Source: Paraburkholderia lycopersici (GTDB lineage Bacteria > Pseudomonadota > Gammaproteobacteria > Burkholderiales > Burkholderiaceae). Taken from it: a stretch of 63,645 nucleotides of DNA. Below the pieces are notes generated by a model that saw only the letters and a program-made list of their open reading frames with translations, was not told the origin of the DNA and ran no database searches. Of this stretch, positions 1 through 8,995 are shown one piece after another (the first letter of the stretch is position 1; each line of letters starts with the position of its first letter). Where the stretch lies: positions 1 to 63,645 of the forward strand of contig NZ_FMYQ01000036.1 of NCBI RefSeq assembly GCF_900096975.1, in the 5' to 3' direction. A program made the translations under genes and the position numbers.

Positions 1-125
1 ACGACCTGAAGACCGTCGATATCCTCGTCGAGCTCGGCAGGCGCCGCATGGTAGGCGGCCAGGAAGACATGATCGTCGATGTGGCGCTTGATCTGAAAAA
101 GCGCCAGGAAGCACTGCAGTCCTGA
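1..125 (+). CDS. mhpE: 4-hydroxy-2-oxovalerate aldolase, C-terminal end (partial)
   Basis: Only the last 40 codons are present (reading phase starts at base 3). The tail contains ILVELGRRRMVGGQEDMIVD, which I recognise as the conserved C-terminus of the MhpE/DmpG/BphI aldolases. These enzymes split 4-hydroxy-2-oxovalerate into pyruvate and acetaldehyde at the end of meta-cleavage pathways and pass the aldehyde to a partner acetaldehyde dehydrogenase (MhpF), whose gene would lie upstream, outside the window. The identification fits the following mhpT and mhpC genes on the same strand. The 5' part is missing because the window begins inside the gene. Confidence 0.85.
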   Translation, partial: DLKTVDILVELGRRRMVGGQEDMIVDVALDLKKRQEALQS

Positions 126-132
126 GCAAGCG

Positions 133-164
133 CGCCGCGCGTCGCTTTCACGCGATGCGCGGCG
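133..164 (+). other. Intercistronic stem-loop between mhpE and mhpT
   Basis: A 13-bp stem (133-145 with 152-164, one G-U pair) closes a 6-base loop TTTCAC. No T-tract follows, so it looks less like a simple terminator than an mRNA stability or partial-attenuation element. It begins 7 bases after the aldolase stop codon. Confidence 0.55.
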
Positions 165-219
165 TAGCCACAGATAGCCGCCGGAAAGAGCGGCTCGCAT
201 ATCGATATTGGAGACTTTG

Positions 220-1467
220 ATGACGTCGCGAAACGGGAGTGCCGGAGGAAACGGAACGAGCAGCAAGGCAACGATCGCCCTGTGCCTGGCGATTGCGCTG
301 CTCGAAGGGCTGGACCTGCAATCGGCGGGCGTAGCCGGACCGCGCATGGCGAAGGAGTTTCATCTCGCCGTGGCGCAAATGGGCTGGGCGTTCAGCGCGG
401 GCGCCATCGGCTTGTTGCCGGGCGCGGCGCTGGGCGGGCGGCTGGCCGACCGCCTGGGCCGCAAGCGCGTGCTCATGTGGTCGGTGACGCTGTTCGGGCT
501 GTTCTCGCTCGCCACGACGATGGTGTGGAACTTCGAGAGCCTGCTCGTCGCGCGTCTGCTCACCGGTCTCGGTCTCGGCGCCGCCATGCCGAACCTGATC
601 GCTCTGTGCTCGGAAGCGGCGGGGCCGCAGCAGCGCAGTACGGCGGTGGGTGCGATGTACTGCGGCATGCCTTTCGGCGCGGCCATTGCGGCCGTGATCG
701 GCATGCTCGGCACGGGCGACGCGAGCTGGCGCCACGTGTTTTATGTCGGCGGTCTCGGCCCGATCGTGATGGTGCCGCTGCTGGGCCTGTTCCTGCGAGA
801 GTCGCAGCAGTTCGTGGCGGCGAGGGCATCGAAGGCGGCGAAAGAAGGCACGCCGGGCGTGGCCGAAGCGCTCTGGCGTAACGGCCGCGCGCGTACGACC
901 ATTGCGCTGTGGATCAGCTACCTCGGTACGCTGATCGTGCTGTATTTCCTGATGAACTGGCTGCCCTCCATGGTGCTGGCGCGCGGCCTCTCGCGCGTGC
1001 AGTCGAACCTCGTGCTGATGATGTTCAACATCGGCGGCGGCATCGGTGCCGTTGCGATCGCAACGATCATGGATCGCTTCGGACGCCGCGGCACGGTGAT
1101 CGGTATGTATGTGGGCATCGTGATCGCCCTCACGGTGCTCGCGGGCGCGGGCGGCGCAAGCTCGACGGCCGTGGGCGGTCTGCTGTGCGGCTTCTTCATC
1201 GTGGGCGGCCAGTCGGTGCTCTACGCCCTCGCCGGCCATGCTTACCCCACGGAAGTGCGCGGCACGGGCGTGGGCGCGGCCGTGGCCGTGGGGCGCCTCG
1301 GCTCGATTCTCGGGCCGCTCGTGGCGGGCCAGTTGTTCGCGCTTGGCCAGAGCCCGTCGATGCTGGTGGGGTCGAGCATTCCGCTCGTCGTGGTCGCGGC
1401 GCTCGCTGCGCTTAGCGTGGTGGGCGCGTCCCGGCGGCGCGGCGCGCTCGGCGCGCAAGGCGCATGA
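220..1467 (+). CDS. mhpT: MFS transporter, 3-(3-hydroxyphenyl)propionate/aromatic acid:H+ symporter type
   Basis: A 415-residue inner-membrane protein with about 12 hydrophobic segments. It carries the major-facilitator loop 2-3 motif GGRLADRLGRKR at residues 72-83 and LEGLDLQ in the first helix (28-34); an acidic residue in helix 1 is typical of the aromatic acid:H+ symporter family. Expected role: proton-driven uptake of 3-(hydroxyphenyl)propionate or a related aromatic acid. An upstream TTG at 208 is in frame, but the ATG at 220 has a GGAG 6 bases before it, so I start there. It lies between the aldolase and mhpC on the same strand, consistent with an mhp operon. The exact substrate is inferred from context. 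Confidence 0.8.
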   Translation: MTSRNGSAGGNGTSSKATIALCLAIALLEGLDLQSAGVAGPRMAKEFHLAVAQMGWAFSAGAIGLLPGAALGGRLADRLGRKRVLMWSVTLFGLFSLATTMVWNFESLLVARLLTGLGLGAAMPNLIALCSEAAGPQQRSTAVGAMYCGMPFGAAIAAVIGMLGTGDASWRHVFYVGGLGPIVMVPLLGLFLRESQQFVAARASKAAKEGTPGVAEALWRNGRARTTIALWISYLGTLIVLYFLMNWLPSMVLARGLSRVQSNLVLMMFNIGGGIGAVAIATIMDRFGRRGTVIGMYVGIVIALTVLAGAGGASSTAVGGLLCGFFIVGGQSVLYALAGHAYPTEVRGTGVGAAVAVGRLGSILGPLVAGQLFALGQSPSMLVGSSIPLVVVAALAALSVVGASRRRGALGAQGA

Positions 1468-1532
1468 AATCGAGGAGGAGAGGGCGCACGCCTTCTCCGG
1501 CATGAGTTATTACGTTTTAGAGGATGGTCAAC

Positions 1533-2402
1533 ATGACTGTTACGGCACAGGCAATCACGGAAGCCTCGACGAGCAAGTTCGCCCGCGTGAAAGACGGCGA
1601 AGTCGAATTCCAGATTCACTACAACGATGCGGGCGAAGGCGCTGAAACGATCGTGATGCTGCACGGCTCGGGTCCGGGCGCGAGCGGCTGGGCCAACTTC
1701 AACCGCAACGTGGAGCCGCTCGTCGCGGCCGGCTACCGCGTGATCCTGATGGACTGTCCGGGCTGGAGCAAGAGCGATCCTGTCGTCTGCACGAGCTCGC
1801 GCTCCGACCTGAACGGCCGTGTGCTGAAGGGCTTGCTGGACGTGCTCGGCATCGAGCGCGTGCATATTCTCGGCAATTCGATGGGCGGCCACAGCGCGGT
1901 GGCGTTCGCGCTCGCCAACCCGCGGCACGTGGGCAAGCTCGTGCTGATGGGCGGCGGCACCGGCGGCCCGAGCAGCTTCGTGCCCATGCCGACCGAAGGC
2001 ATCAAGCTGCTGCAAGGCCTCTATCGCGACCCGACGATCGAGAACCTCAAGCGCATGATGAACGTGTTCGTCTACGACGCGAGCGCGCTCACCGACGAGC
2101 TGATGCAGACTCGCCTCGAAAACATGCTCGCGCGCCGCGATCACCTCGAAAACTTCGTGAAGAGCCTTGCCGCATTTCCGAAGCAGTTCAGCGACTACGG
2201 CCCGCGCCTTGGCGAAATCGCCGCGCCCACGCTCGTGATCTGGGGCCGCGACGACCGTTTCGTGCCGATGGATGTCGGCCTGCGTCTGCTGGCAGGCATG
2301 CAGAACGCGCAACTGCACGTGTTCAACCGTTGCGGTCACTGGGCGCAATGGGAGCATGCGGAAGCATTCAACCGCATGGTGATCGATTTCCTGAAGCACT
2401 AA
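1533..2402 (+). CDS. mhpC: 2-hydroxy-6-oxonona-2,4-dienedioate hydrolase (alpha/beta hydrolase)
   Basis: A cytosolic serine hydrolase that cleaves the C-C bond of the meta-ring-fission product, giving 2-hydroxypenta-2,4-dienoate and succinate or fumarate. The 289-residue product has the oxyanion region LHGSGPGASGW (43-53), the nucleophile elbow GNSMGG with Ser116, a catalytic Asp near 241 (GRDDRFVP) and His269 (CGHWAQWEH). It reads very much like E. coli MhpC along its whole length. An in-frame ATG at 1524 would add three residues (MVN); the AGAGG at 1519-1523 is better spaced for the ATG at 1533. It is the last gene of the mhp set here and is followed by a strong terminator. Confidence 0.9.
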   Translation: MTVTAQAITEASTSKFARVKDGEVEFQIHYNDAGEGAETIVMLHGSGPGASGWANFNRNVEPLVAAGYRVILMDCPGWSKSDPVVCTSSRSDLNGRVLKGLLDVLGIERVHILGNSMGGHSAVAFALANPRHVGKLVLMGGGTGGPSSFVPMPTEGIKLLQGLYRDPTIENLKRMMNVFVYDASALTDELMQTRLENMLARRDHLENFVKSLAAFPKQFSDYGPRLGEIAAPTLVIWGRDDRFVPMDVGLRLLAGMQNAQLHVFNRCGHWAQWEHAEAFNRMVIDFLKH

Positions 2403-2457
2403 GGCGCGAACGCCAGGGAAGCGGCCGCGCGCTGCTTCACTGCGTGCGCGACGATAC

Positions 2458-2484
2458 GGCGTGCATCACGGTACGCCTTTTTTT
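2458..2484 (+). terminator. Rho-independent terminator after mhpC
   Basis: GGCGTGC (2458-2464) pairs with GTACGCC (2471-2477) around a 6-base loop, with one G-U pair. Seven T residues follow directly (2478-2484). It sits 56 bases after the mhpC stop and marks the end of the mhp transcript. Confidence 0.75.
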
Positions 2485-2580
2485 GAGCCCACGGATTGAG
2501 CGTCTGCTGAACGGTCGCAATGGCGTCGTTCGTGCCGGTCGATGGTCGACCGGTCGCGAGAGGGATGGCGCGTGCGGTTG

Positions 2581-3534
2581 CTACGATTTCGGCATCGCTC
2601 GCCGCGACTGCGGAGATCGAACCGGATCGGCAAGCTCCTGCAGCAGCCAGTCCCGAAACGCGACGAGCACGGGATGGCGCTGCGCGCGCTCCGGATAGAC
2701 CAGATAGTACGAACGCGAGCTGGCCACGGCTTCGAAAGGACTATGGAGCCTGCCTTCCTTCAGTTCGTCCTCCACCAGCATGCGCGGGACCAGGCCCACG
2801 CCGATGCCGGCCACGACCGCCTGAATCAGGTGCGAGGTCAGCTCGAAACTCGGCCCCGGCAGCAGCGCATCGTGCGGCAAGCCAAAATGCGCGCACCATT
2901 CGCGCCAAGCGTCGGGAAAGCTGCGCACGCGCAGCAGCGTGAGGCCTTCGAGGCCAGCGATCGTCGGCGCAACGGGCCGCCGCCGTGACTTTCGCACGAC
3001 CGGCAACGTTGCGGCATTGCCGACCAGCACCAGTTCTTCCGCGTAGAGCCTGTGCGCCGTCACGCCCGGCCAGCGCCCGTCGCCCACCACGATGGCGGCG
3101 TCGAGGTCCGGAGTCGAAAAATCGGCGGCTTCGATGCGTGAATCGAGATCGATCTGCAAGTCCGGGTGCGCCTGATAGAAGCGGTGCAGGCGTGGCAGCA
3201 GCCACTTGGCGCCGAACGTCGGCAAGGTTGCGACGCGTAACTGCGTTTTCGGCGCGTTGGCGGTGAGGGCCCGCAGCGTCGCGCTGCGGATCGACGTGAG
3301 CGCTTGGGAAATTTCGGCCATATAGGCGCGGCCAATGTCGGTCGGCACGATGCGCTTGCCCTCGCGCGCGAAGAGCGCCAGGTCGAGCATGGCTTCGAGC
3401 GCCTGTACCTGGCGGCTCACCGCGCTTTGCGTGAGCGAAAGCTCTTCGGCCGCACGTGTGAAGCTCTCATGGCGCGCCGACGCCTCGAACGCGAGCAGCA
3501 GCGACATCGAAGGCGTGAGCTTGCGGTAATTCAT
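2581..3534 (-). CDS. LysR-family transcriptional regulator (GcvA-like)
   Basis: A 317-residue LysR regulator. The N-terminal winged helix-turn-helix (about residues 8-65) includes SFTRAAEELSLTQSAVSRQV, and the rest is a type 2 periplasmic-binding-like effector domain starting near residue 95 (LRVATLPTFGAKWLLPRL). The sequence resembles the GcvA/AmpR-like branch. It is divergent from the D-2-hydroxyglutarate dehydrogenase gene, with 117 bp between the two starts, the classic arrangement for a LysR activator of the neighbouring gene. It faces mhpC tail to tail, so control of the mhp genes is less likely. The effector is unknown, probably a 2-hydroxy acid if the context is meaningful. Confidence 0.8.
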   Translation of the reverse strand: MNYRKLTPSMSLLLAFEASARHESFTRAAEELSLTQSAVSRQVQALEAMLDLALFAREGKRIVPTDIGRAYMAEISQALTSIRSATLRALTANAPKTQLRVATLPTFGAKWLLPRLHRFYQAHPDLQIDLDSRIEAADFSTPDLDAAIVVGDGRWPGVTAHRLYAEELVLVGNAATLPVVRKSRRRPVAPTIAGLEGLTLLRVRSFPDAWREWCAHFGLPHDALLPGPSFELTSHLIQAVVAGIGVGLVPRMLVEDELKEGRLHSPFEAVASSRSYYLVYPERAQRHPVLVAFRDWLLQELADPVRSPQSRRAMPKS

Positions 3535-3651
3535 TCATAAACCTCATGATCTACCCAACTAACATACGTTTGCCTGGCGCGGGTCCAGGCACGACAATGC
3601 CTTGCAAGAACGGGGCACATTATGCCTCGCCGGGAGACCAGGAGAGTCGAC

Positions 3652-6600
3652 ATGGCCATTGCCAGGCTTGCCGTAGGCGAATACGGCAACCCGCTGATCC
3701 GTCAATTTTTGCATGAATTGCGGGTATCGGGTTTCGATGGCGACGTGGACACGAGCCATGCCACGCGCACGGTGCTCGCCACGGATAATTCCATCTATCA
3801 GCGTTATCCTCGCGCCGTCGTGTTTCCGCGGCATGCGAAAGACGTCCAGCGTATTGCGAGCCTGCTGGGGCGCGAGGCGTTCCGCGGCGTGGCCGTGGCC
3901 GCGCGCGGCGGCGGTACGGGGACGAACGGGCAATCGCTGACCGAAGGCATCGTGGTCGATATGTCGAGGCATATGAACAGGATTCTCGAAATCGATCCTG
4001 TCGCGCGTACGGCCAGGGTGGAAGCCGGCGTCGTCAAAGACCAGCTCAATGCCGAATTGCGGCGGCATGGACTTTTTTTCGCGCCGGAACTTTCGACTTC
4101 GAATCGCGCGACCATTGGCGGCATGATCAGCACGGACGCGAGCGGGCAGGGCAGCTGCACGTACGGGAAAACGCGCGACCACGTGCTGGCGCTCGAAACG
4201 ATACTGGCAGGCGGGGAGTCTTTGTCGAGCGCGCCCGTCGATCGCGCCGCGCTCGCGGCGCTATGCGCGCGCGAGGACAAGGTCGGTGAAATCTTTCGAA
4301 CCGCGCGCGATATCAGCGAACGCGAAGCGGACTTGATACGCGAGCGCTTTCCCGATTTGAACCGCTGCTTGACGGGTTACGATCTGGCGCACCTGCGGGA
4401 TTCCGCGGGACGCTTCGACATCAACAGCGTGTTGTGCGGCTCGGAAGGCACGCTCGGCTTCATTGTCGAAGCGACGCTGAACGTGCTGCCGGTTCCGAAG
4501 CATGCGGCGTTGGTCAACATCCGCTACGAGGGCTTCATGGACGCGCTGCGCGACGCGCGCGCATTGATGGCGCATCGTCCGCTCTCGATCGAAACCGTCG
4601 ATTCGACGGTGCTGCGGCTTGCGCGGGAAGACATGGTCTGGCAAAGCGTGGCCGCGTATTTTCCCGACGACGACATTGATGGCGGCGCGAACGGCATCAA
4701 CCTGGTCGAATTCAGCGGCGACGACGCAAACGCGTTGCGCGCGCGTATCGCGGCGTTCGTCGAGCACCTGCGCGCGGACGCGAGCGTGAAGCGCCTCGGC
4801 CACACGATCGCGGACGGCGAGGCGGCGATCAAGCGCGTCTATGCCATGCGCAAGCGCGCCGTGGGCTTGCTCGGCAACGCGCGCGGAGCGAGCCGCCCGC
4901 AGCCTTTTGTGGAAGATACGGTGGTGCCGCCCGAGAATCTCGCCGACTACATCGCCGAGTTTCGCGCGTTGCTCGACGGGTTCGGCCTGCGCTACGGCAT
5001 GTTCGGCCACGTGGATGCGGGGGTGCTGCATGTGCGTCCCGCGCTCGACATGCGCAATTCTGACGAGGCCGCGCTCGTGCGTCCGATCTCGGACGCGGTG
5101 ACCGCGTTGACGCTGAAGTACGGCGGGCTGCTGTGGGGCGAACATGGCAAGGGCGTGCGCTCCGAATACGTGCCTGCGTATTTCGGGCCCTTGTATCCGG
5201 CGCTTCAGCGGCTGAAGGCGGCCTTCGATCCGTACAACCAGCTCAATCCCGGCAAGATCGCCACGCCGGCTGGGATTGGCGCGACGCTGCTGAAGATCGA
5301 CGCAACGCCGCTGCGCGGCGAACTGGACCGTCGCATCGACGAGCGCGTCTGGCAGGCGAACGCCGACGCGGTTCACTGCAACGGCAACGGCGCCTGCTAC
5401 AACTTCGACCCGGACGATGCCATGTGCCCTTCGTGGAAGGCGACGCGCTCGCGCGTGCATTCGCCGAAGGGTCGCGCCTCCCTGATGCGCGAATGGTTGC
5501 GGATGCAACAGGGCGCGGGGGCGGATCTCGCCGCGCCGGCGGTCGCGGAGGCGCTGCCGGTGCGTATCGTCAACAGCATGCGCAAACTGGCAGGCGACCA
5601 CGACTTTTCGCACGAGGTCTATGACGCGATGGCGGGGTGCCTCGCGTGCAAGTCGTGCGCGGGACAGTGTCCAGTCAAGGTCAGTGTGCCCGAGTTTCGC
5701 GCGCGCTTTCTGGAGCTTTATCACACGCGCTATTTGCGGCCGTTGCGGGACTATCTGATCGGCGGCCTCGAATTCGCCGTGCCGCGCGTCGCGGCGGTGC
5801 CTGGCGCCCGGAGCATATACAACGCGCTGATGAACGCGCGTCCCGTCAAATCGCTGCTCGCGCGCGGCCTTGGGATTGTCGATAGCCCGTTGCTGAGTAC
5901 GGGGCCGTGGCGCGATGTGCTGCGCAGATCGGGCGCGGAGCCGGCGACGCCGGGGCGGATCGCCATGCTCGGCAGCGCCGAGCGTCGGCGCAGCGTGATC
6001 GTGGTTCAGGACGCCTTCACGCGCTACTTCGAGATGCCGGTTGCGGCGGCGTTTCTGGAGCTTGCCGCGCGTCTTGACTTCAAGGTGTTCGTTGCGCCCT
6101 ATCTGCCGAACGGCAAGCCGCTGCACGTGCAGGGTTTTCTGCCGCAGTTTCGTCGCGCCGCGCGCCACAACGCGGCGCAACTGGTCGCGCTCGCTCAGAC
6201 TGGCGTGCCTTTGGTCGGCGTGGACCCGGCCATGACGCTCGTGTATCGGCAGGAGTACCGGAAGGTTGCGGGAATCGACGGCACGCCCGATGTCCAGTTG
6301 CCGCAGGAATGGCTGCTCGGCGCGCTGCACGCGCGAGGGGCCGCTGCGGGACGTGCCGCGTCGTTTCGCCTGCTGCCGCATTGCACCGAGCGCAGCAACG
6401 CCGGCGTTGCCGCTGGCTTATGGAAGGACGTATTCGCAGCGGCAGGTCTTGCGCTCGCCATGCCCGCTAGCGGCTGTTGCGGCATGTCGGGCACGTATGG
6501 TCACGAGGCGCGCAATCGCGAGACGTCTGCGAAGATCTTCGGCCAGTCCTGGGCACGGCATGTCGACGCGGCATGCACGGGCGCGCATCCCCAAGCCGAA

Positions 6601-6699
6601 TTGCTCGCCACGGGTTATTCGTGCCGTTGCCAGGTGAAGCGGTTGCGCGGGCGGCAGTTGCGGCATCCGGTTCAGGTGTTGCTGGAGATGTATCGATGA
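3652..6699 (+). CDS. ydiJ: FAD-binding and Fe-S D-2-hydroxyglutarate dehydrogenase (YdiJ/GlcD-GlpC fusion)
   Basis: A 1015-residue fusion. The first half is a VAO/PCMH-type FAD flavoprotein, with FAD-loop RGGGTGTNGQSLTEG at about residues 85-99, GMISTDASGQGSCTYGKT and CGSEGTLGF, and a GlcD-type C-terminal domain (GHVDAGVLHVRP, GEHGKGVRSEY). The second half has cysteine clusters CNGNGACYNFD..MC and CLACKSCAGQCPVKVSVPEF, then a CCG-type domain ending SGCCGMSGTYGHE. Length and order match E. coli YdiJ, known to oxidise D-2-hydroxyglutarate to 2-oxoglutarate, probably passing electrons to the respiratory chain. Start: AGGAG 7-11 bases before the ATG at 3652; an ATG at 3622 is in frame but lacks a good ribosome site. 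Divergent from the LysR gene. Confidence 0.85.
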   Translation: MAIARLAVGEYGNPLIRQFLHELRVSGFDGDVDTSHATRTVLATDNSIYQRYPRAVVFPRHAKDVQRIASLLGREAFRGVAVAARGGGTGTNGQSLTEGIVVDMSRHMNRILEIDPVARTARVEAGVVKDQLNAELRRHGLFFAPELSTSNRATIGGMISTDASGQGSCTYGKTRDHVLALETILAGGESLSSAPVDRAALAALCAREDKVGEIFRTARDISEREADLIRERFPDLNRCLTGYDLAHLRDSAGRFDINSVLCGSEGTLGFIVEATLNVLPVPKHAALVNIRYEGFMDALRDARALMAHRPLSIETVDSTVLRLAREDMVWQSVAAYFPDDDIDGGANGINLVEFSGDDANALRARIAAFVEHLRADASVKRLGHTIADGEAAIKRVYAMRKRAVGLLGNARGASRPQPFVEDTVVPPENLADYIAEFRALLDGFGLRYGMFGHVDAGVLHVRPALDMRNSDEAALVRPISDAVTALTLKYGGLLWGEHGKGVRSEYVPAYFGPLYPALQRLKAAFDPYNQLNPGKIATPAGIGATLLKIDATPLRGELDRRIDERVWQANADAVHCNGNGACYNFDPDDAMCPSWKATRSRVHSPKGRASLMREWLRMQQGAGADLAAPAVAEALPVRIVNSMRKLAGDHDFSHEVYDAMAGCLACKSCAGQCPVKVSVPEFRARFLELYHTRYLRPLRDYLIGGLEFAVPRVAAVPGARSIYNALMNARPVKSLLARGLGIVDSPLLSTGPWRDVLRRSGAEPATPGRIAMLGSAERRRSVIVVQDAFTRYFEMPVAAAFLELAARLDFKVFVAPYLPNGKPLHVQGFLPQFRRAARHNAAQLVALAQTGVPLVGVDPAMTLVYRQEYRKVAGIDGTPDVQLPQEWLLGALHARGAAAGRAASFRLLPHCTERSNAGVAAGLWKDVFAAAGLALAMPASGCCGMSGTYGHEARNRETSAKIFGQSWARHVDAACTGAHPQAELLATGYSCRCQVKRLRGRQLRHPVQVLLEMYR

Positions 6700-6718
6700 T
6701 CCGGATGCCTGACGATGT

Positions 6719-8119
6719 TCAGACGATCCCGGTCGAGTAATAGACGGCGATGACGAAGAACACGGCCAGCGTCTTGATCACCGTGACCGCAAAGATATCC
6801 CGATACGATTCGCGGTGCGTGAGCCCCGTCACGGCGAGCAGGGTGATGACCGCGCCGTTGTGCGGCAGCGTATCCATGCCGCCGCTCGCCATCGCGACCA
6901 CGCGGTGCAGCACCTCCAGCGGGATATTCGCGGCCTGAGCGCTCTTGATGAAGAGATCGGACATTGCCGCGAGCGCAATGCTCATGCCGCCCGAAGCCGA
7001 CCCGGTAATGCCGGCGAGCGCGCTCACCGAAACCGCGGCGTTCACGAGCGGATTCGGAATGCTCTTGAGCGCGTCGCTCACGACGATGAAGCCCGGCAGC
7101 GCCGCGATCACGCCGCCGAAGCCGTATTCCGAAGCGGTGTTCATCGAGGCGAGCAGCGCGCCTGCCACCGCCGCTTTCGTGCCGTTCGCGAAACGCTCCT
7201 TCACGCGGCCAAAGGCCGTCACGATCACGAGTACGATGCCGGCGAGCAGCGCGCCCTGAACCGCCCAGATCGCCACGACCTGCTTGACGGTGGCCGTGAC
7301 CGGCGCATGGATGCCGGGCAGCACTTCGGGCGGAACCGTTACGGTATCGCCGTACCAGACCGGAATCCAGTGCGTGAGCAGGAAGTTCGCCACGCCGACC
7401 AGCACGAGCGGCGCGACGGCGAGGACCGGGTTCGGCAGATGCTCGGTCTTCACGTGCTCCGGTTCGTTCACGAGCGAGGTGCCGTAGCCTTCGCCTTTCG
7501 CCATCGCGCTGCGGCGGCGCCATTCGAGGTACGTGAGCCCCACCACGATGATGAAGAGCGAGCCGATCACGCCGAGCGCGGGCGCGGCCCACGCCGTGGT
7601 CTTGAAGAAGGTGGTCGGAATGATGTTCTGGATTTGGGGCGTGCCGGGCAGCGAATCCATGGTGAACGAGAACGCGCCAAGCGCGATGGCGCCGGGCATG
7701 AGGCGCTTGGGAATGCCGCTCTGGCGATAGAGTTCGGCGGCGAACGGATAGACCGCGAAGACCACCACGAAGAGCGAAACGCCGCCGTAGGTGAGCAGCG
7801 CGCATACGGCCACGATCACGGCATTCGCACGCGAGCGGCCGATATAGCGGATCGCGGCGGCCACGATGGCTTCGGAGAAGCCCGATAGTTCGATCACCTT
7901 ACCGAATACCGCGCCGAGCAGGAATACGGGGAAGTAGAGCTTCACGAATCCGACCATCTTTTCCATGAAGATGCCGGAAAAGACCGGCGCGACAGCCGTG
8001 GGATCGGTAAAGAGGACCGCGGCGAGCGCGGCGACGGGCGCGAAGAGAATCACGCTGTAACCGCGGTACGCGGCGAGCATGAGGAACGCGAGAGCGGCGA
8101 GAACGATAACAAACGACAT
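6719..8119 (-). CDS. GntP-family permease
   Basis: A 466-residue, strongly hydrophobic inner-membrane protein starting MSFVIVLAALAFLMLAAYRG, with the repeated helices and the SGGMSIALAAMSDLF region seen in the gluconate permease (GntP) family. Members import sugar acids and small hydroxy acids (gluconate, glycerate, 3-hydroxybutyrate) with protons. Its stop lies 19 bp from the stop of the D-2-hydroxyglutarate dehydrogenase gene on the other strand, so the two are not one operon, though a hydroxy-acid substrate is an attractive guess. The substrate cannot be read from sequence. Confidence 0.75.
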   Translation of the reverse strand: MSFVIVLAALAFLMLAAYRGYSVILFAPVAALAAVLFTDPTAVAPVFSGIFMEKMVGFVKLYFPVFLLGAVFGKVIELSGFSEAIVAAAIRYIGRSRANAVIVAVCALLTYGGVSLFVVVFAVYPFAAELYRQSGIPKRLMPGAIALGAFSFTMDSLPGTPQIQNIIPTTFFKTTAWAAPALGVIGSLFIIVVGLTYLEWRRRSAMAKGEGYGTSLVNEPEHVKTEHLPNPVLAVAPLVLVGVANFLLTHWIPVWYGDTVTVPPEVLPGIHAPVTATVKQVVAIWAVQGALLAGIVLVIVTAFGRVKERFANGTKAAVAGALLASMNTASEYGFGGVIAALPGFIVVSDALKSIPNPLVNAAVSVSALAGITGSASGGMSIALAAMSDLFIKSAQAANIPLEVLHRVVAMASGGMDTLPHNGAVITLLAVTGLTHRESYRDIFAVTVIKTLAVFFVIAVYYSTGIV

Positions 8120-8342
8120 GAGGTCTCCTGCGGATCGATCGTGTTGCGCGGTATGGCTGCTTGCGGGATCCAGGCTTTTGATGCGGCCTTTCGTGCGGCC
8201 TTCGTGCGGCGTTTGATGCGGCGTGGCCGTGGTGCGTCGCAGCGATTGTAGCGAAACGATGTGTCTCGTTATTGCGAGCGTGGCCGCGCGCTCCTATCGT
8301 TGCGAGAGGGAAAGCGGGTATCGGACGGCGAGGAAACAGTCA

Positions 8343-8897
8343 ATGAGCGTAGTCGGTACGGACGGGCGCGGCGTGCGGCACGCGCGGGCGGCGCGGCTGG
8401 CGTCCGTTTGCGTCAGCGTATTGATGGCCTTCGCGGCGCGCGGCGCGGTGGCCGAAGCGCCGGACGCCGGGCGCAAGAACTGGTACAACGATCCGTTCTT
8501 CGCGCTTTCGGACGCGATAACCGCCTGTCCGCAGCCGCTCGGTCCGTTGATGACGAAAGCCGAAGCCGACGACGACGCCCACTATCGCGTGGAGCGCGGC
8601 ACGACCTGCTGGCTCGCGCACAAGTGCTCGAAGCCGAATTCGTATCTTTACGACGCCGACATTGCAGCGGCAATTCGCCGACACCTGCAAGGCGACGCCA
8701 TGTTCGCGGGCACGAGCATCTGGATCACGGTACAGCGCCGCTTCGTCTATGCGGAAGGCTGCGTGGGCGCGGGTTTCGACGAGGCCGAGCTGGAGCGCAG
8801 GCTTTCCGCGGTTGCCGACGTGGAGCAGGTCTTCGTGCGGCTGACTTCGGATCCGCACGGCACGCTGCCTTACAAAGCCCTCGCGCCGGCGCCCTGA
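8343..8897 (+). CDS. Exported BON-like domain protein of unknown function
   Basis: A 184-residue protein. Residues 1 to about 37 form an arginine-containing start plus a hydrophobic stretch ending AARGAVAEA, a plausible Sec signal peptide. The mature part has conserved-looking DDAHYRVERGTTCWLAHKC and, near the C-terminus, a pattern typical of BON domains (DIAAAIRRHLQ..SIWITVQRRFVYAEGCV..AELERRLSAVADVEQVFVRL). BON domains are found in envelope proteins that contact membrane or lipid. I chose the ATG at 8343 because AGGAA sits 8 bases upstream; an in-frame ATG at 8223 would destroy the signal peptide. Function unknown. Confidence 0.65.
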   Translation: MSVVGTDGRGVRHARAARLASVCVSVLMAFAARGAVAEAPDAGRKNWYNDPFFALSDAITACPQPLGPLMTKAEADDDAHYRVERGTTCWLAHKCSKPNSYLYDADIAAAIRRHLQGDAMFAGTSIWITVQRRFVYAEGCVGAGFDEAELERRLSAVADVEQVFVRLTSDPHGTLPYKALAPAP

Positions 8898-8995
8898 GCG
8901 GGCAGGCGCGGCGCTCGCTGCGATGGCGCGCAGGCGGCTCGCGGCGTGGCACAATCGCATCGTCGAAAAACTAGAAAGCCCGTCGGGGTGCTCCA

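Noticed and set aside
148..1503. 451-aa minus-strand ORF antisense to mhpT
   Set aside because: His/Arg/Ala-rich composition typical of an antisense frame in GC-rich DNA; no domain, and mhpT on the other strand is clear.
3532..3548. Possible LysR T-N11-A box (TCAT-N7-ATGA) at the LysR start
   Set aside because: The spacing does not fit T-N11-A and the site overlaps the start codon; too weak to list as an operator.
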